Part shown: positions 8,648 through 17,057 of the stretch, piece by piece
Numbering within the stretch: the first letter of the stretch is position 1
Layout of the letters: each line of letters opens with the position of its first letter
NCBI RefSeq assembly: GCF_014218805.1
Contig: NZ_JACJUV010000001.1
Coordinates: 3,236,501 to 3,300,500, forward strand
Direction of reading: 5' to 3'
DNA length: 64,000 nt
Source: Teredinibacter franksiae
GTDB lineage: Bacteria; Pseudomonadota; Gammaproteobacteria; Pseudomonadales; Cellvibrionaceae
The notes under the pieces: generated by a model
Seen by the model: the letters and a program-made list of their open reading frames with translations, nothing else
What the model was told of the DNA's origin: nothing
Databases searched by the model: none
Translations under genes and position numbers: made by a program

Positions 8648-9322
8648 ATGAAAAAAATACTATTATTCTTAACCATCGGGTTGATGTACGGTTGTGCGTC
8701 TAACCCTCAGCTGCCCGTAGCCCTAGACGATAACTATTTGCAACCTAAGATGAAAGTAGGTGTAGTGATGGATGAAATTCCTGCCGCTAATGTTTATCTT
8801 CCCGGGGCAAGCTGCCTACTCTGTTTGGCAGCTGCAGAAGCTGCGAATTCCAATTTGAGTAGCCATGTGGAGAGTTGGACGCCTAAGGAGTTTACGTTGG
8901 TAGAGTCTGAGCTTGTGACTCGCTTAGAAGAGAACGGCGTAGATGTTGTGGCAATCGACGATCAGATCAATTTCCGTAAATTACCGAAATTTCAGTCTGA
9001 CGTACCAAATTCAGCCAAAAAAGATCTACGTGGCTTTAAAAATCAGTATGGAATTGATCAGTTGTTGGTAATTGATATTGATATGATCGGTATTGAGAGA
9101 CCGTATTCAAGTTATATTCCAGCTGGAGATCCTAAAGCAATACTTAAGGGCGTTGCCTACCTTGTTGACCTTACAGATAATACCTACAAGTGGTACAAGC
9201 CTATAAGCCTTTACAAAGCTGCTGATGGTGAATGGAAGGAGCCACCGAATTATCCAGGCTTAACAAATGCATTTTATCATGTAATAGAGGTTGGCCGAGA
9301 GGCGGTGCTTTCTGAGTTTTAA
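8648..9322 (+). CDS. Predicted lipoprotein of unknown function
   Basis: A 224-residue protein with a lipoprotein signal (MKKILLFLTIGLMYGC, Cys16 as the lipidation site). The mature part contains an unusual hydrophobic Cys-pair patch (GASCLLCLAAAEAAN) and an alpha/beta pattern (RLEENGVDVVAI, YGIDQLLVIDIDMIG) of the sort seen in GNA1162-like outer-membrane assembly lipoproteins, but I cannot assign a family. A good ribosome-binding site (AGGAG) precedes it, and a Rho-independent terminator at 9335-9360 ends its transcript, so it appears to be monocistronic. Confidence 0.65.
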   Translation: MKKILLFLTIGLMYGCASNPQLPVALDDNYLQPKMKVGVVMDEIPAANVYLPGASCLLCLAAAEAANSNLSSHVESWTPKEFTLVESELVTRLEENGVDVVAIDDQINFRKLPKFQSDVPNSAKKDLRGFKNQYGIDQLLVIDIDMIGIERPYSSYIPAGDPKAILKGVAYLVDLTDNTYKWYKPISLYKAADGEWKEPPNYPGLTNAFYHVIEVGREAVLSEF

Positions 9323-9334
9323 GTGAATTTAAAA

Positions 9335-9360
9335 GTCGGAGCTTGCTCCGGCTTTTTTTT
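9335..9360 (+). terminator. Rho-independent terminator
   Basis: A 7-bp stem, GTCGGAG and CTCCGGC with one G-T pair, around a CTTG loop followed by eight T. It lies 12 bases after the lipoprotein stop. Confidence 0.85.
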
Positions 9361-9380
9361 GTAAGGTATAAGGGGGGGGG

Positions 9381-10352
9381 ATGAAAAACATATTAACAAT
9401 AATATTGGTTTTGTTTGTAGTGGGTTGTTCCAGTCCGGGCGCTAAAACCGTGATGAAATATCAAAGTGATGTTATAGCTGTGCCTGCGGACAAAACAGTG
9501 TACGTAAAAATGGAGTTTGATGAGCCTTTGTCATTTCAGGGAGCGTATGATTTTGACGCGATTAATGCAACGTCGGGCAGTATGGCCTATCCAGCGTACA
9601 ATGGCGCTACTTTTCTGGCCGCGATAGCTGTACATGCTGCAGCATCGGGCTCGGTGCAAAATTCAGTTGAGAAAAAAGTAATTGACCAAGCAAATTTGGT
9701 GGTCGAAAAATATCAAAATTATATAGACACTTTCAGTGCTGAGACTATCTTTCACAGTATAGTTTCAAATCTTGATGATCAATATAGCTTCCAAATAGTT
9801 AAGTATAGTAGTGAGGAGAATATTGAGGATATGGATGGTTGGGTGTTACATGCAACACCTGTGTTTTATTTGACTCAAGATGAAAGGGAGTTGGTGGTAA
9901 AGAATTTGATTTATTTTCATTCAACTGAGGACCCTGAAAAAATTATGGGCAGAAATATTATTGAGGTCGCCTCTAAAAAATTATCAGAACAAGAGCCTTA
10001 TTCTAAGTGGGTTTCCGATGATTTGATGATGTCGAAAGCAGCAAATCTATATGCGCTTTCGCTAAATTTGTTTATTGATGATGTGCTCTCGCGGCACAAA
10101 AACGAATCTGAGGTCGAATCTACATTTCGATATTTTCAAGGCGGCGAAAAACTGTTTGAGCGAGGGCAGCTAGTAAAGCAAGAATGTGGCCGTGTTGTTG
10201 TTCGAACATTGCGGGGGTGGCTACTCTCATTGCCGTATTCCTCTTTAAGAAACAGTGATCTAGAAATTGTTGATGATAATTGTAAGTTAGAATATTTCGA
10301 AGCGGAAAATCTTGTCGCTGGTACAGAAGCTTCCAAAGTGGATGTGAACTAA
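9381..10352 (+). CDS. Second predicted lipoprotein, unknown function, AT-rich
   Basis: A 323-residue protein with lipobox VVGC (Cys16). After the signal comes a beta-type stretch (KTVYVKMEFDEP), a Gly/Ala-rich hydrophobic segment at about residues 66-90 (YNGATFLAAIAVHAAASGS), and a long mixed C-terminal part. No family recognised. The gene is clearly more AT-rich than radA next door and has a run of G (GGGGGGGG near 9372-9379) in place of a normal ribosome-binding site, which may indicate acquired DNA. It ends 20 bases before radA and could share its transcript. Confidence 0.6.
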   Translation: MKNILTIILVLFVVGCSSPGAKTVMKYQSDVIAVPADKTVYVKMEFDEPLSFQGAYDFDAINATSGSMAYPAYNGATFLAAIAVHAAASGSVQNSVEKKVIDQANLVVEKYQNYIDTFSAETIFHSIVSNLDDQYSFQIVKYSSEENIEDMDGWVLHATPVFYLTQDERELVVKNLIYFHSTEDPEKIMGRNIIEVASKKLSEQEPYSKWVSDDLMMSKAANLYALSLNLFIDDVLSRHKNESEVESTFRYFQGGEKLFERGQLVKQECGRVVVRTLRGWLLSLPYSSLRNSDLEIVDDNCKLEYFEAENLVAGTEASKVDVN

Positions 10353-10372
10353 TTTTATTTGGAGAGGTTTTT

Positions 10373-11743
10373 TTGGCAAAAAACAAAACCGCCTTCGTTT
10401 GCAACGATTGTGGTGCAGATTTCACTAAATGGCAAGGGCAGTGTACGGAATGTGGTGTTTGGAACACCTTAAAAGAAGTGCGCCTAGGTAGCAGTTCCAA
10501 AGCCTCTTCGCCGACCACTAACCGTTCGGGTTTTGCCGGGGCTTTACAATCTAAAGTTACACCGCTGGCGGATATAGATCTTGCAGAGTTGCCACGCTTT
10601 TCTTCTAGTATGGAAGAGTTTGATCGTGTGCTCGGCGGCGGCTTTGTACCGGGTTCGGTGGTGCTGATTGGCGGTCACCCGGGCGCGGGTAAATCGACTG
10701 TTTTATTGCAAACTCTCTGCAGGTTGGCGCAAAGCCATGAAGCGCTATACGTTACAGGTGAAGAATCGCTACAACAGGTGGCGATGCGCGCAAAGCGATT
10801 GGAGTTGCCCACCGATAGGTTGCAAATGCTTTCGGCTACGGATGTGGATGCCATTGTGTATGCGGCGGAAACGGTTAATCCAAAGGTGATGGTAGTAGAT
10901 TCCATTCAAGTTATGCATCAGGCCGATGTTTCTTCTGCGCCCGGCAGTGTGTCGCAGGTGAGAGAATGCGCAGCTCAGCTTACTCGCTATGCCAAACAAA
11001 GCGGTGCGGTGCTAATTTTGGTGGGCCATGTCACCAAAGATGGTTCCCTGGCTGGGCCGAAGGTACTGGAGCATATTATCGATTGCTCCATCATGCTTGA
11101 AGGTTCCCACGATTCTCGCTTCCGTACGCTACGTGGAACCAAAAACCGTTTCGGCGCTGTAAATGAGCTGGGGGTTTTTGCCATGACCGAACAAGGCTTG
11201 AAAGAAGTGTCTAACCCATCGGCAATTTTTTTACAGCGTTCCGAAGACATTGCTTCTGGTTCTGTGGTGATGGTTGTATGGGAAGGTACGCGTCCATTGT
11301 TGGTGGAGATTCAAGCGTTGGTAGATTCCTCCAGCCTCGGCAACCCGCGCCGTGTGGCTGTTGGACTAGATCAAAATCGGCTGTCGATGTTGCTGGCTGT
11401 TTTACACCGTCATGGTGGTGTAATGGTGGGCGATCAGGATGTGTTTGTAAACGTTGTTGGCGGTGTAAAGATTGTGGAAACAAGTGCAGACCTTGCACTT
11501 TTGTTAGCGCTGGTTTCCAGTTTTCGCGATCGGCCTTTATCCCGTGAGTTAGTGGTGTTTGGCGAAGTGGGCTTGGCTGGAGAAATTCGACCGGTGCCCA
11601 GTGGGCAAGAACGCATTCGCGAAGCGGCCAAGCACGGCTTTAAAAAAGCCATAGTGCCTTACGGCAATATACCCAGAGAGCCGGTAGTGGGTATGGAAAT
11701 TGTGGCCGTCAAAAAGTTGAGTGAGGCGTTGGAAGCGATTTAA
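10373..11743 (+). CDS. radA: DNA repair protein RadA
   Basis: A 456-residue RadA/Sms branch-migration ATPase acting in homologous recombination. The TTG start at 10373 is supported by GGAGAGG 5-6 bases upstream and by the conserved MAKNKTAFVC beginning. Zinc finger C10-x2-C13...C24-x2-C27, Walker A GHPGAGKST (101-109), the RadA-specific KNRFG at 257-261, and a C-terminal Lon-like domain (ADLALLLALVSSFRDRP, GEVGLAGEIRPV) are all present. It is full length with no missing key residue. Confidence 0.97.
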   Translation: MAKNKTAFVCNDCGADFTKWQGQCTECGVWNTLKEVRLGSSSKASSPTTNRSGFAGALQSKVTPLADIDLAELPRFSSSMEEFDRVLGGGFVPGSVVLIGGHPGAGKSTVLLQTLCRLAQSHEALYVTGEESLQQVAMRAKRLELPTDRLQMLSATDVDAIVYAAETVNPKVMVVDSIQVMHQADVSSAPGSVSQVRECAAQLTRYAKQSGAVLILVGHVTKDGSLAGPKVLEHIIDCSIMLEGSHDSRFRTLRGTKNRFGAVNELGVFAMTEQGLKEVSNPSAIFLQRSEDIASGSVVMVVWEGTRPLLVEIQALVDSSSLGNPRRVAVGLDQNRLSMLLAVLHRHGGVMVGDQDVFVNVVGGVKIVETSADLALLLALVSSFRDRPLSRELVVFGEVGLAGEIRPVPSGQERIREAAKHGFKKAIVPYGNIPREPVVGMEIVAVKKLSEALEAI

Positions 11744-11758
11744 TAGAGGCGCCCTATA
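11740..11758 (+). repeat. Copy E of the TTAATAG intergenic motif
   Basis: TTAATAGAGGCGCCCTATA begins on the radA stop codon. It matches the core found at 14487, 32578, 51321 and 54024 (TTAATA-GNGGNR-CYCT). This copy lacks the upstream GAGGCYAAAA block of the longer copies and could be chance. Confidence 0.35.
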
Positions 11759-11821
11759 GCGGTGTGTTCGCTTGTCTGTTTTGTCAGGGGTCTCTGATTG
11801 AGTAATGTTCGGTGATATAGA

Positions 11822-12328
11822 ATGAAGAGAAAAGGAAAATCTGCGGAAGAAGCTGCTCAAGATTACCGGGTGGAATGTATTGAATTTTCGGAGGTTAGAG
11901 CGGCTTGCCTCTCACACTTGGGCCCACCGGAAAATCTCGGTAGCAGCATTCAAAAATTTATAGCGTGGCGAAAAGCGAATGGGTTAACGCCGGATGTGAG
12001 CCGAACGTTTAATTTGCTATACGGCAACCCGGAAGTTACGCCACCTCAAGACTTTCGGTTGGATTTGTGCGCACAGATACAAGCTCCGGTACAGAAGAAT
12101 GATTGTGGTGTAATAGAAATATGTATTCCCGCCGGGCGGTGCGCGGTGCTTCGTTATGTAGGCGCAGATGAATTTATTGACATGCCGATCGGCTATTTGT
12201 ACCAAAACTGGTTGCGAGTAAGTGGAGAGAGCCTTAGAGATTTCCCTTTGTTTTTTGAGCGTGTACATTTTTACCCCAACGTGCCAGATTATGAAATGAT
12301 TACTGATATTTATTTGCCCTTACTCTAA
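11822..12328 (+). CDS. GyrI-like / SbmC-type small-molecule-binding protein
   Basis: A 168-residue single-domain protein fitting the GyrI-like fold that also forms the effector domain of some AraC regulators: ACLSHLGPPENLGSSIQKFIAWRKANGL, NLLYGNPEVTPPQDFRLDLC, the GRCAVLRYVG strand and the C-terminal MITDIYLPL. No DNA-binding domain is attached. Members sequester small molecules or, as with SbmC/GyrI, protect gyrase from toxins; the ligand here is unknown. It follows radA by about 80 bases on the same strand. Confidence 0.75.
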   Translation: MKRKGKSAEEAAQDYRVECIEFSEVRAACLSHLGPPENLGSSIQKFIAWRKANGLTPDVSRTFNLLYGNPEVTPPQDFRLDLCAQIQAPVQKNDCGVIEICIPAGRCAVLRYVGADEFIDMPIGYLYQNWLRVSGESLRDFPLFFERVHFYPNVPDYEMITDIYLPLL

Positions 12329-12739
12329 GGTTTTTAGGGGATCGGCTATTGTGGGGTCGGTTTGGCGGTAGATGCCTGTATTTCGGGCTGTTGATGAGGT
12401 GCAGATTGCGCGTATATGAAAGTGTATATAAATGTCCGGTGCTAGCCGTAATCAGCCCATTTCATATGGACATAAATATTTGTTGGCAGACGATTGTCTG
12501 GACGCCTTCGGTGCAAAAACCAACCCATAAGTGCAGCCTTCTAATTGTTCCATATAAAAAATCGGACTTGTCCGAACACAAAAATGCATTACAAAATTAT
12601 ACGTTCAAAGTATATTTAGCCATTTTTTTCTGACGGTTATGTTTTCAGTGTTTATGTTATGGGCGTCGGCTGTAAATCGGCGCCCTTATGGTTGTTTTTT
12701 GAGCCCTGTGTAGTGTTTTGTGGGTGTTTGATAGCGCTG
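12329..12739. other. Intergenic region with hairpin, convergent gene ends
   Basis: About 410 bases between two converging genes. At 12661-12685 an 8-bp stem (GGGCGTCG with CGGCGCCC, one G-T pair) with a 9-base loop may end transcription from either side; T-rich sequence follows a few bases later on the plus strand. The 94-codon frame at 12349-12633 has atypical composition and no family match and is not taken as a gene. Confidence 0.4.
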
Positions 12740-14179
12740 TTATTTTGGTTCCACCGTTAGAATGATTCTTTTATATCGTGATAGTTGGGGTTTGCCTTTG
12801 TCTGTAACCCTTAAGATAATGTGAATGGTTTCTTCTTTTTCTACTTCTGGCGCCGTCCCATAAATAGCATGTGCATTTTCTGGTGGGCCCAGTTTTATCG
12901 CTTGCTTGTAAGAGCCTACCTCAGGGTATTGAAACCAAAGAAAACTAAGGTTGTCCCCGTCGGGATCGTATGAAGTGCTAGCGCTCAATTGAAAGCCTTC
13001 TGCTGATTTTACCGTTATACGTTCGGAATGGTCTAACATCGGAACCGGCGGGTGGTTGGCCTTTTTATACGGTTGTGTGCTCCAATCTATGCGGGCGGCA
13101 AAATCATTTTGAAAGTCGTCTCGCCATCGCCATAACGTGGCTTTATTACTTTTGAATGCTGTTTCGTGGCTTTTTACTGTACGGCCAAATTGTTTTGGGA
13201 TGTAGGGCGTGTAGCTATCTTCAGTATCTGTCCAGATTGCTCTCGTTTCGGGTTCATAGGGAACGCCGGACCCGGAACTGCCTTCTTTGTTTTCGATAAA
13301 GTCAGGTTTGTATAATGCATAGCGTCCACCCCAGCCACCCCATGCCGGATTTTCGGCCACATTTAGGCCGTTGGGTATTAATGATAAGAACGCTGGCGTA
13401 TCGCCTTCTACTCCCCATGCAACATCCGGATAGGCGGCACCTAAAGGCCCGTGCCCTTGTTGAATGTTTTGTGCCAGCCAAGCATTACTTATTGTTTTAT
13501 TGTCGATGTTGTCTATAACGCTATTGATGGCGATCCATGTGGCGCTGCCGTAATGATCGCTTGGGCTAACAATATAGAATAAATCGGGGAATTTGTTTCT
13601 GATCCAAATACCGCTGTCGTCTTGGTCAGATATAGTATAAACCCTGAGTTTTGCAATCAGTCTTTTGGCTTCTTCTTTGTCTCTGGTGCTTTCAATTGTA
13701 CGCAGTGCTTGTGCCAGAGTATTAACCCCACCCCAAACAGATATCCACAGTGGACGATCATCGTTTTTCTCAAGCTCTTTAATAATCCAGTTTGAACCTT
13801 CAGAATCATTGCCGTCTCCAACGCCTAGCATTCCGTATTTGGGTAAGCCTGATTTTACTAATTGCAGCAGTGTTTTAGCTTTAGGGAAGCCATTTTCATG
13901 CTTGGTGAGATTGGGCTGAACTTTGCCGTAGGCCTTAATGACTTTCATAATTGAATTAGGGTTTACTTCTGCTTTATGCCAACAGGAGGTCGTGGCAATG
14001 AGTCCTTTTATGTCAATTTGGTTGGCATATAGAAATAGTCGAATCAATGATTGCGTGTCGTCAGGGTCGGCCTCAATATCGGTTAATATTATGACTCTAT
14101 GTTCCTGGCTTTCTTTGCCATGGAGTGCTTGAGATGAGAATGTGAAGGTGAGCATTAATAAAAAATAAACAAGCCTCAT
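12740..14179 (-). CDS. Sde0182-like nucleoside-hydrolase-fold protein (DUF1593), secreted
   Basis: A 479-residue protein with a signal peptide (about 1-18) and an N-terminal domain holding DIEADPDD (34-41), the Asp cluster that binds calcium in nucleoside hydrolases. WGGVNTLAQAL, RVYTISDQDDSGIWIRNKFPDLFYIVSP (split motif, about 175-205) and WGGWGGRY follow. The C-terminal about 90 residues form a beta-rich Ig-like domain. It matches the family named after Saccharophagus Sde_0182, which was described as a cellulose-binding protein. It probably acts outside the inner membrane on carbohydrate or nucleoside-like substrate; the true substrate is not established. Confidence 0.8.
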   Translation of the reverse strand: MRLVYFLLMLTFTFSSQALHGKESQEHRVIILTDIEADPDDTQSLIRLFLYANQIDIKGLIATTSCWHKAEVNPNSIMKVIKAYGKVQPNLTKHENGFPKAKTLLQLVKSGLPKYGMLGVGDGNDSEGSNWIIKELEKNDDRPLWISVWGGVNTLAQALRTIESTRDKEEAKRLIAKLRVYTISDQDDSGIWIRNKFPDLFYIVSPSDHYGSATWIAINSVIDNIDNKTISNAWLAQNIQQGHGPLGAAYPDVAWGVEGDTPAFLSLIPNGLNVAENPAWGGWGGRYALYKPDFIENKEGSSGSGVPYEPETRAIWTDTEDSYTPYIPKQFGRTVKSHETAFKSNKATLWRWRDDFQNDFAARIDWSTQPYKKANHPPVPMLDHSERITVKSAEGFQLSASTSYDPDGDNLSFLWFQYPEVGSYKQAIKLGPPENAHAIYGTAPEVEKEETIHIILRVTDKGKPQLSRYKRIILTVEPK

Positions 14180-14789
14180 AAATTGTAAGCCTCCATAGTG
14201 TTTGATGATTAGCTGCCAGGGTAGATTTATATGCAGCGGCTGAATTAAAGCGCTAGACGACGGCTGTTTATTGTTGCGTCATACTGTTCAGTAGCGTATG
14301 GCCGTTAAATGCCGCTCGGGCTGGATGTGATATCACAACGTTGCCGGCATTCTCACAAGCACATGAACTGGTGAGATAATGTTGATTAGTTTGTAACGAA
14401 TCGCATTATTTTACCATCCCTAAATACCCATGTTTGAGTGGGGTTGAAATTATTAGTGGGGTGCTCCGTAGCCACGGTTTGCCTCATTAATAGCGGTGCT
14501 CTTTAATCTGTACGCGGTTTCTTCTACTCCCCTCAGAGTTAGCTACCTATTCCCTTATGGTTGATGATGAAAAGCTATTGTGCAACTGCCGGTATTTTTG
14601 TTGTAAATGCCGGTATTGTATTGCGAAGACTGTCTTGCTATGCGCCACCAGTATGGATTTTGTACGTGCTTTGTAATATTTGGGGTGTCGTAAGCGGTTG
14701 GGTTAACGTCTTTGTGGCCTGCTCACAATCAAAATTTAGCTAGGTGTATTGTTATGCCGATACCAACCTACTAAGTTTGTCCGGCGGTT
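14180..14789. other. Long intergenic region without a recognisable gene
   Basis: About 610 bases between two minus-strand genes. The part next to 14180 should hold the promoter of the Sde0182-like gene. It contains copy D of the dispersed motif at 14487-14506 and a diverged second copy about 35 bases earlier (TTATTAGTGGGGTGCTCC). The 60-codon frame at 14561-14743 is Cys/Val-rich with no family match and is rejected. Confidence 0.4.
14487..14506 (+). repeat. Copy D of the TTAATAG intergenic motif
   Basis: TTAATAGCGGTGCTCTTTAA, preceded by GCCTC, which is the reverse complement of the GAGGC seen upstream of copies A-C. It lies in non-coding sequence. Confidence 0.5.
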
Positions 14790-16106
14790 TTACACTGTTT
14801 GTGTTATTTGATACCAATTGATCTTTCTCGTTGTAATCATAATTATCGATAATATTACCAACAACATAGCGCTACCGGTGAGTAGGGCGAAATCTTCCAT
14901 CAAAATAATGACATATAGAAGCGTATAGAGACCACCCAGGGCTAAACAGAAAACGGTGCTAGCAATATAGCCACGTAATACGTGCCCTAGGTAAATGTTA
15001 AGGAGTATTAAGCAGGTTATTGTTGCCAGGGTATAAGAAGCTAAAAAGTTGATGTGCTCTGAAAGCGAAACTAATAGCAAATAGAATATAGCCAGGGCCA
15101 GTCCAACGAAGGTGTATTGAATGGGGTGAATGGGCGCGCGGCGTAGCACTTCAAATAAAAAGAATGTAGCGAAAGAGATGGCGATAAATAAAATACCGTA
15201 TTTCACTGCGCGTTCGGTTTGCAGGTAAATATCTACCGCTTGGTAAAAGTTGGTGCCCAGCTTGAACTGTTGCAGTTTTTTACATGTACCCAGTGCGCAT
15301 AACTCGATATTTCTCCCTATATTATTACTGAACTCGTTTACCTGCCATTTGGCGGAGAATCCGTTTTCAGTGATGTTGTGCTCTGAGGGTAGAAAAGCAC
15401 CGATAAATTCTGGGTGTGGCCAGTTGGAGTGTAGGGTTATTCGGGTATTGGCGGCGGCGGGAATAAACTGTAACGATGACATGCCGCGCAGTTGAAATGC
15501 GATATTGAGATCGAGTTGTTCCTGACTTATTTTAACCGGCGCGTGTAGCCCGGCAGTTAAGTCGGATATGCCCGATCCAGATCTAAATTTAACACTCTCG
15601 CCCTGCCAGGTAATGGTGGGCGCGCCAGTAATTCCACGGCCGTCGGCTACGTGCAGTGCAATGTAGGCAGGCAGTAATTTTTGAAAACCGTTACTGGCGC
15701 GAACAGGTGTGAGCAGGCTGTCCATTGTAGACTGCGATATCATGCCGTTCATGGCGATGGTGGCGTCGTATACGGGCACACGGTAAATCCCTTTTTGTCG
15801 AAGGCTGGTGTTTACATCGGTGACTATGTCGATGGTGTCTAGCGGTACTAGTAATTGCTGGGTTTCGACAATTATTTCGGCGGGCTGGTGGTTGCGCACA
15901 ACCGCACGTTCAATTTCGTAGGGCACTACTAGCAGGGGCGTCATTATTTGTTGGGCTGACGTCCAGCTTTTGGCAATGCTGTGTTCAGCTTCGTGTTTGA
16001 ATTGTTGGCGCTCAGCTATTTTTCCGGAAATCATGTTTAGCGGAATGAGTAAAATTAGTGCGATTAGAAAAATGAGTGCGATTTTGATGGCGAGCTGTTT
16101 TTGCAT
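14790..16106 (-). CDS. creD: CreD family inner membrane protein
   Basis: A 438-residue protein with one N-terminal membrane segment (about 8-26), a large periplasmic domain with family signatures (RQQFKHEAEHSIAKSW, QIMTPLLVVPY, GRNIELCALG) and about six C-terminal membrane segments (from about 300). CreD is a cell-envelope protein induced by the CreBC two-component system in enterobacteria and linked to beta-lactam and colicin responses; its biochemical activity is unknown. No creBC genes are adjacent here, so regulation is open. Length fits the family. Confidence 0.88.
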   Translation of the reverse strand: MQKQLAIKIALIFLIALILLIPLNMISGKIAERQQFKHEAEHSIAKSWTSAQQIMTPLLVVPYEIERAVVRNHQPAEIIVETQQLLVPLDTIDIVTDVNTSLRQKGIYRVPVYDATIAMNGMISQSTMDSLLTPVRASNGFQKLLPAYIALHVADGRGITGAPTITWQGESVKFRSGSGISDLTAGLHAPVKISQEQLDLNIAFQLRGMSSLQFIPAAANTRITLHSNWPHPEFIGAFLPSEHNITENGFSAKWQVNEFSNNIGRNIELCALGTCKKLQQFKLGTNFYQAVDIYLQTERAVKYGILFIAISFATFFLFEVLRRAPIHPIQYTFVGLALAIFYLLLVSLSEHINFLASYTLATITCLILLNIYLGHVLRGYIASTVFCLALGGLYTLLYVIILMEDFALLTGSAMLLVILSIIMITTRKINWYQITQTV

Positions 16107-16232
16107 TACTTTTCCCTCTTTGTGGTATTAAAGATTAGCGGTAGCCTAAAGAGGAAAGCAGGCTTTCGAATGCCGGAATTGTGAGCAATTGTGGCAAGGC
16201 GCTGACAGGTCAGTGATTTTGCTGAGTGAAGA

Positions 16233-16574
16233 TTAGTCGAGCCGGGGGAGGCCGGTGCTGGAAAGAAACTCGTTTAGCTTACGGCGGTCATCTTCTGTGG
16301 GAAGTTTAAATTCGAGACCTATGAGGTGCTCTTTTTTGTGGGCGACTCGGCCAAGAAGTGCGGCTGCAGTGCCACTGCTGAGCTCAATGTTGAGGGTGAT
16401 GTTTTCGTTCATCTGAAGTTTGTAGTCTTGGAGTATGGCGACAAGGGCGCCAGTTTGGGACATGTTCACGACTGAGCCACTCCAGCTTCCGGCGGCGGAT
16501 GTCAGTGTGCAGTAGCCTCGGCATTCAATCCGCTCACCTACTCTTCTTTCGATTTCTTCTTTGATATTTTGCAT
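16233..16574 (-). CDS. PilZ domain protein
   Basis: A 113-residue PilZ domain. RRVGER at 10-15 supplies the RxxxR motif and NMSQTG at 37-42 the NxSxxG motif, so c-di-GMP binding is likely. It follows the next PilZ gene by 3 bases, so the two are almost certainly co-expressed. The proteins are only distantly similar, so this is not a recent duplication. Confidence 0.82.
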   Translation of the reverse strand: MQNIKEEIERRVGERIECRGYCTLTSAAGSWSGSVVNMSQTGALVAILQDYKLQMNENITLNIELSSGTAAALLGRVAHKKEHLIGLEFKLPTEDDRRKLNEFLSSTGLPRLD

Positions 16575-16577
16575 AAC

Positions 16578-16946
16578 TTAAATATCAGCTAGTAGTTCTG
16601 ACAGTACGCGCTCAGCGGCGTCTGCTTCACCCAGGTTCAGCTCAATCAAACGGCGCAGGTGGCCAATGCTGTCGATATCGATGCTCTCGTTTCGAAAACC
16701 GAGGATGTTGTGGCTGCTGTGGGCGAGCGACACGTTCATACGAATATGGGCATCGTTGCTGAGAGGGATAGTGGCTATGAGGGGGTGGGAGGCGTTAATT
16801 TCGTAGTGTTCTGGTGTTTTCACCAGCAACCCATTCAGGGAAATATCCAAAAGGTCGGCTTGGCAGCTTTTGTCGTGTTGGGTTATGGTCACCTGGGTAT
16901 TGAAGTCTACCCGCGAATAACGGCGACGCTCGGCGGCTTGCGACAT
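16578..16946 (-). CDS. PilZ domain protein, first gene of a PilZ pair
   Basis: A 122-residue PilZ protein of the YcgR-PilZ-like single-domain type. RRRYSRVDF (7-15) gives RxxxR and DISLNG (34-39) gives DxSxxG. The C-terminal helices (HLRRLIELNLGEADAAERVLSEL) extend past the barrel. A perfect 9-bp inverted repeat lies 65 bases upstream of its start. Tandem PilZ genes suggest two c-di-GMP outputs made together; partners are unknown. Confidence 0.85.
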   Translation of the reverse strand: MSQAAERRRYSRVDFNTQVTITQHDKSCQADLLDISLNGLLVKTPEHYEINASHPLIATIPLSNDAHIRMNVSLAHSSHNILGFRNESIDIDSIGHLRRLIELNLGEADAAERVLSELLADI

Positions 16947-17010
16947 GAAAGTCTCCGGTGAAGGTCTGGATTCTTTCTAAGTGTAGTTGACGGGGTCTTA
17001 GATGCACGTT

Positions 17011-17042
17011 CCAACGGTACTCCTTTTCAGTAATACCGTTGG
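17011..17042. other. Perfect 9-bp inverted repeat between ettA and the PilZ pair
   Basis: CCAACGGTA (17011-17019) and TACCGTTGG (17034-17042) are exact reverse complements around a 14-base loop. It sits 15 bases downstream of the ettA stop and upstream of the PilZ gene on the same strand. No T-run follows, so it may be an mRNA-stability or operator structure rather than a terminator. Confidence 0.5.
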
Positions 17043-17057
17043 TCGTTGGAGCGGAGG

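Noticed and set aside
8038..10352. NADAR protein with two lipoproteins as an anti-phage defence set
   Set aside because: No ADP-ribosylating toxin, nuclease or other defence gene is adjacent, and a terminator separates the lipoproteins.
12349..12633. 94-codon plus-strand frame after the GyrI-like gene
   Set aside because: Cys/Val-rich composition, no recognisable domain and no ribosome-binding site; it spans a palindromic stretch.
14561..14743. 60-codon plus-strand frame between two minus-strand genes
   Set aside because: Composition is unlike its neighbours and no domain is visible.
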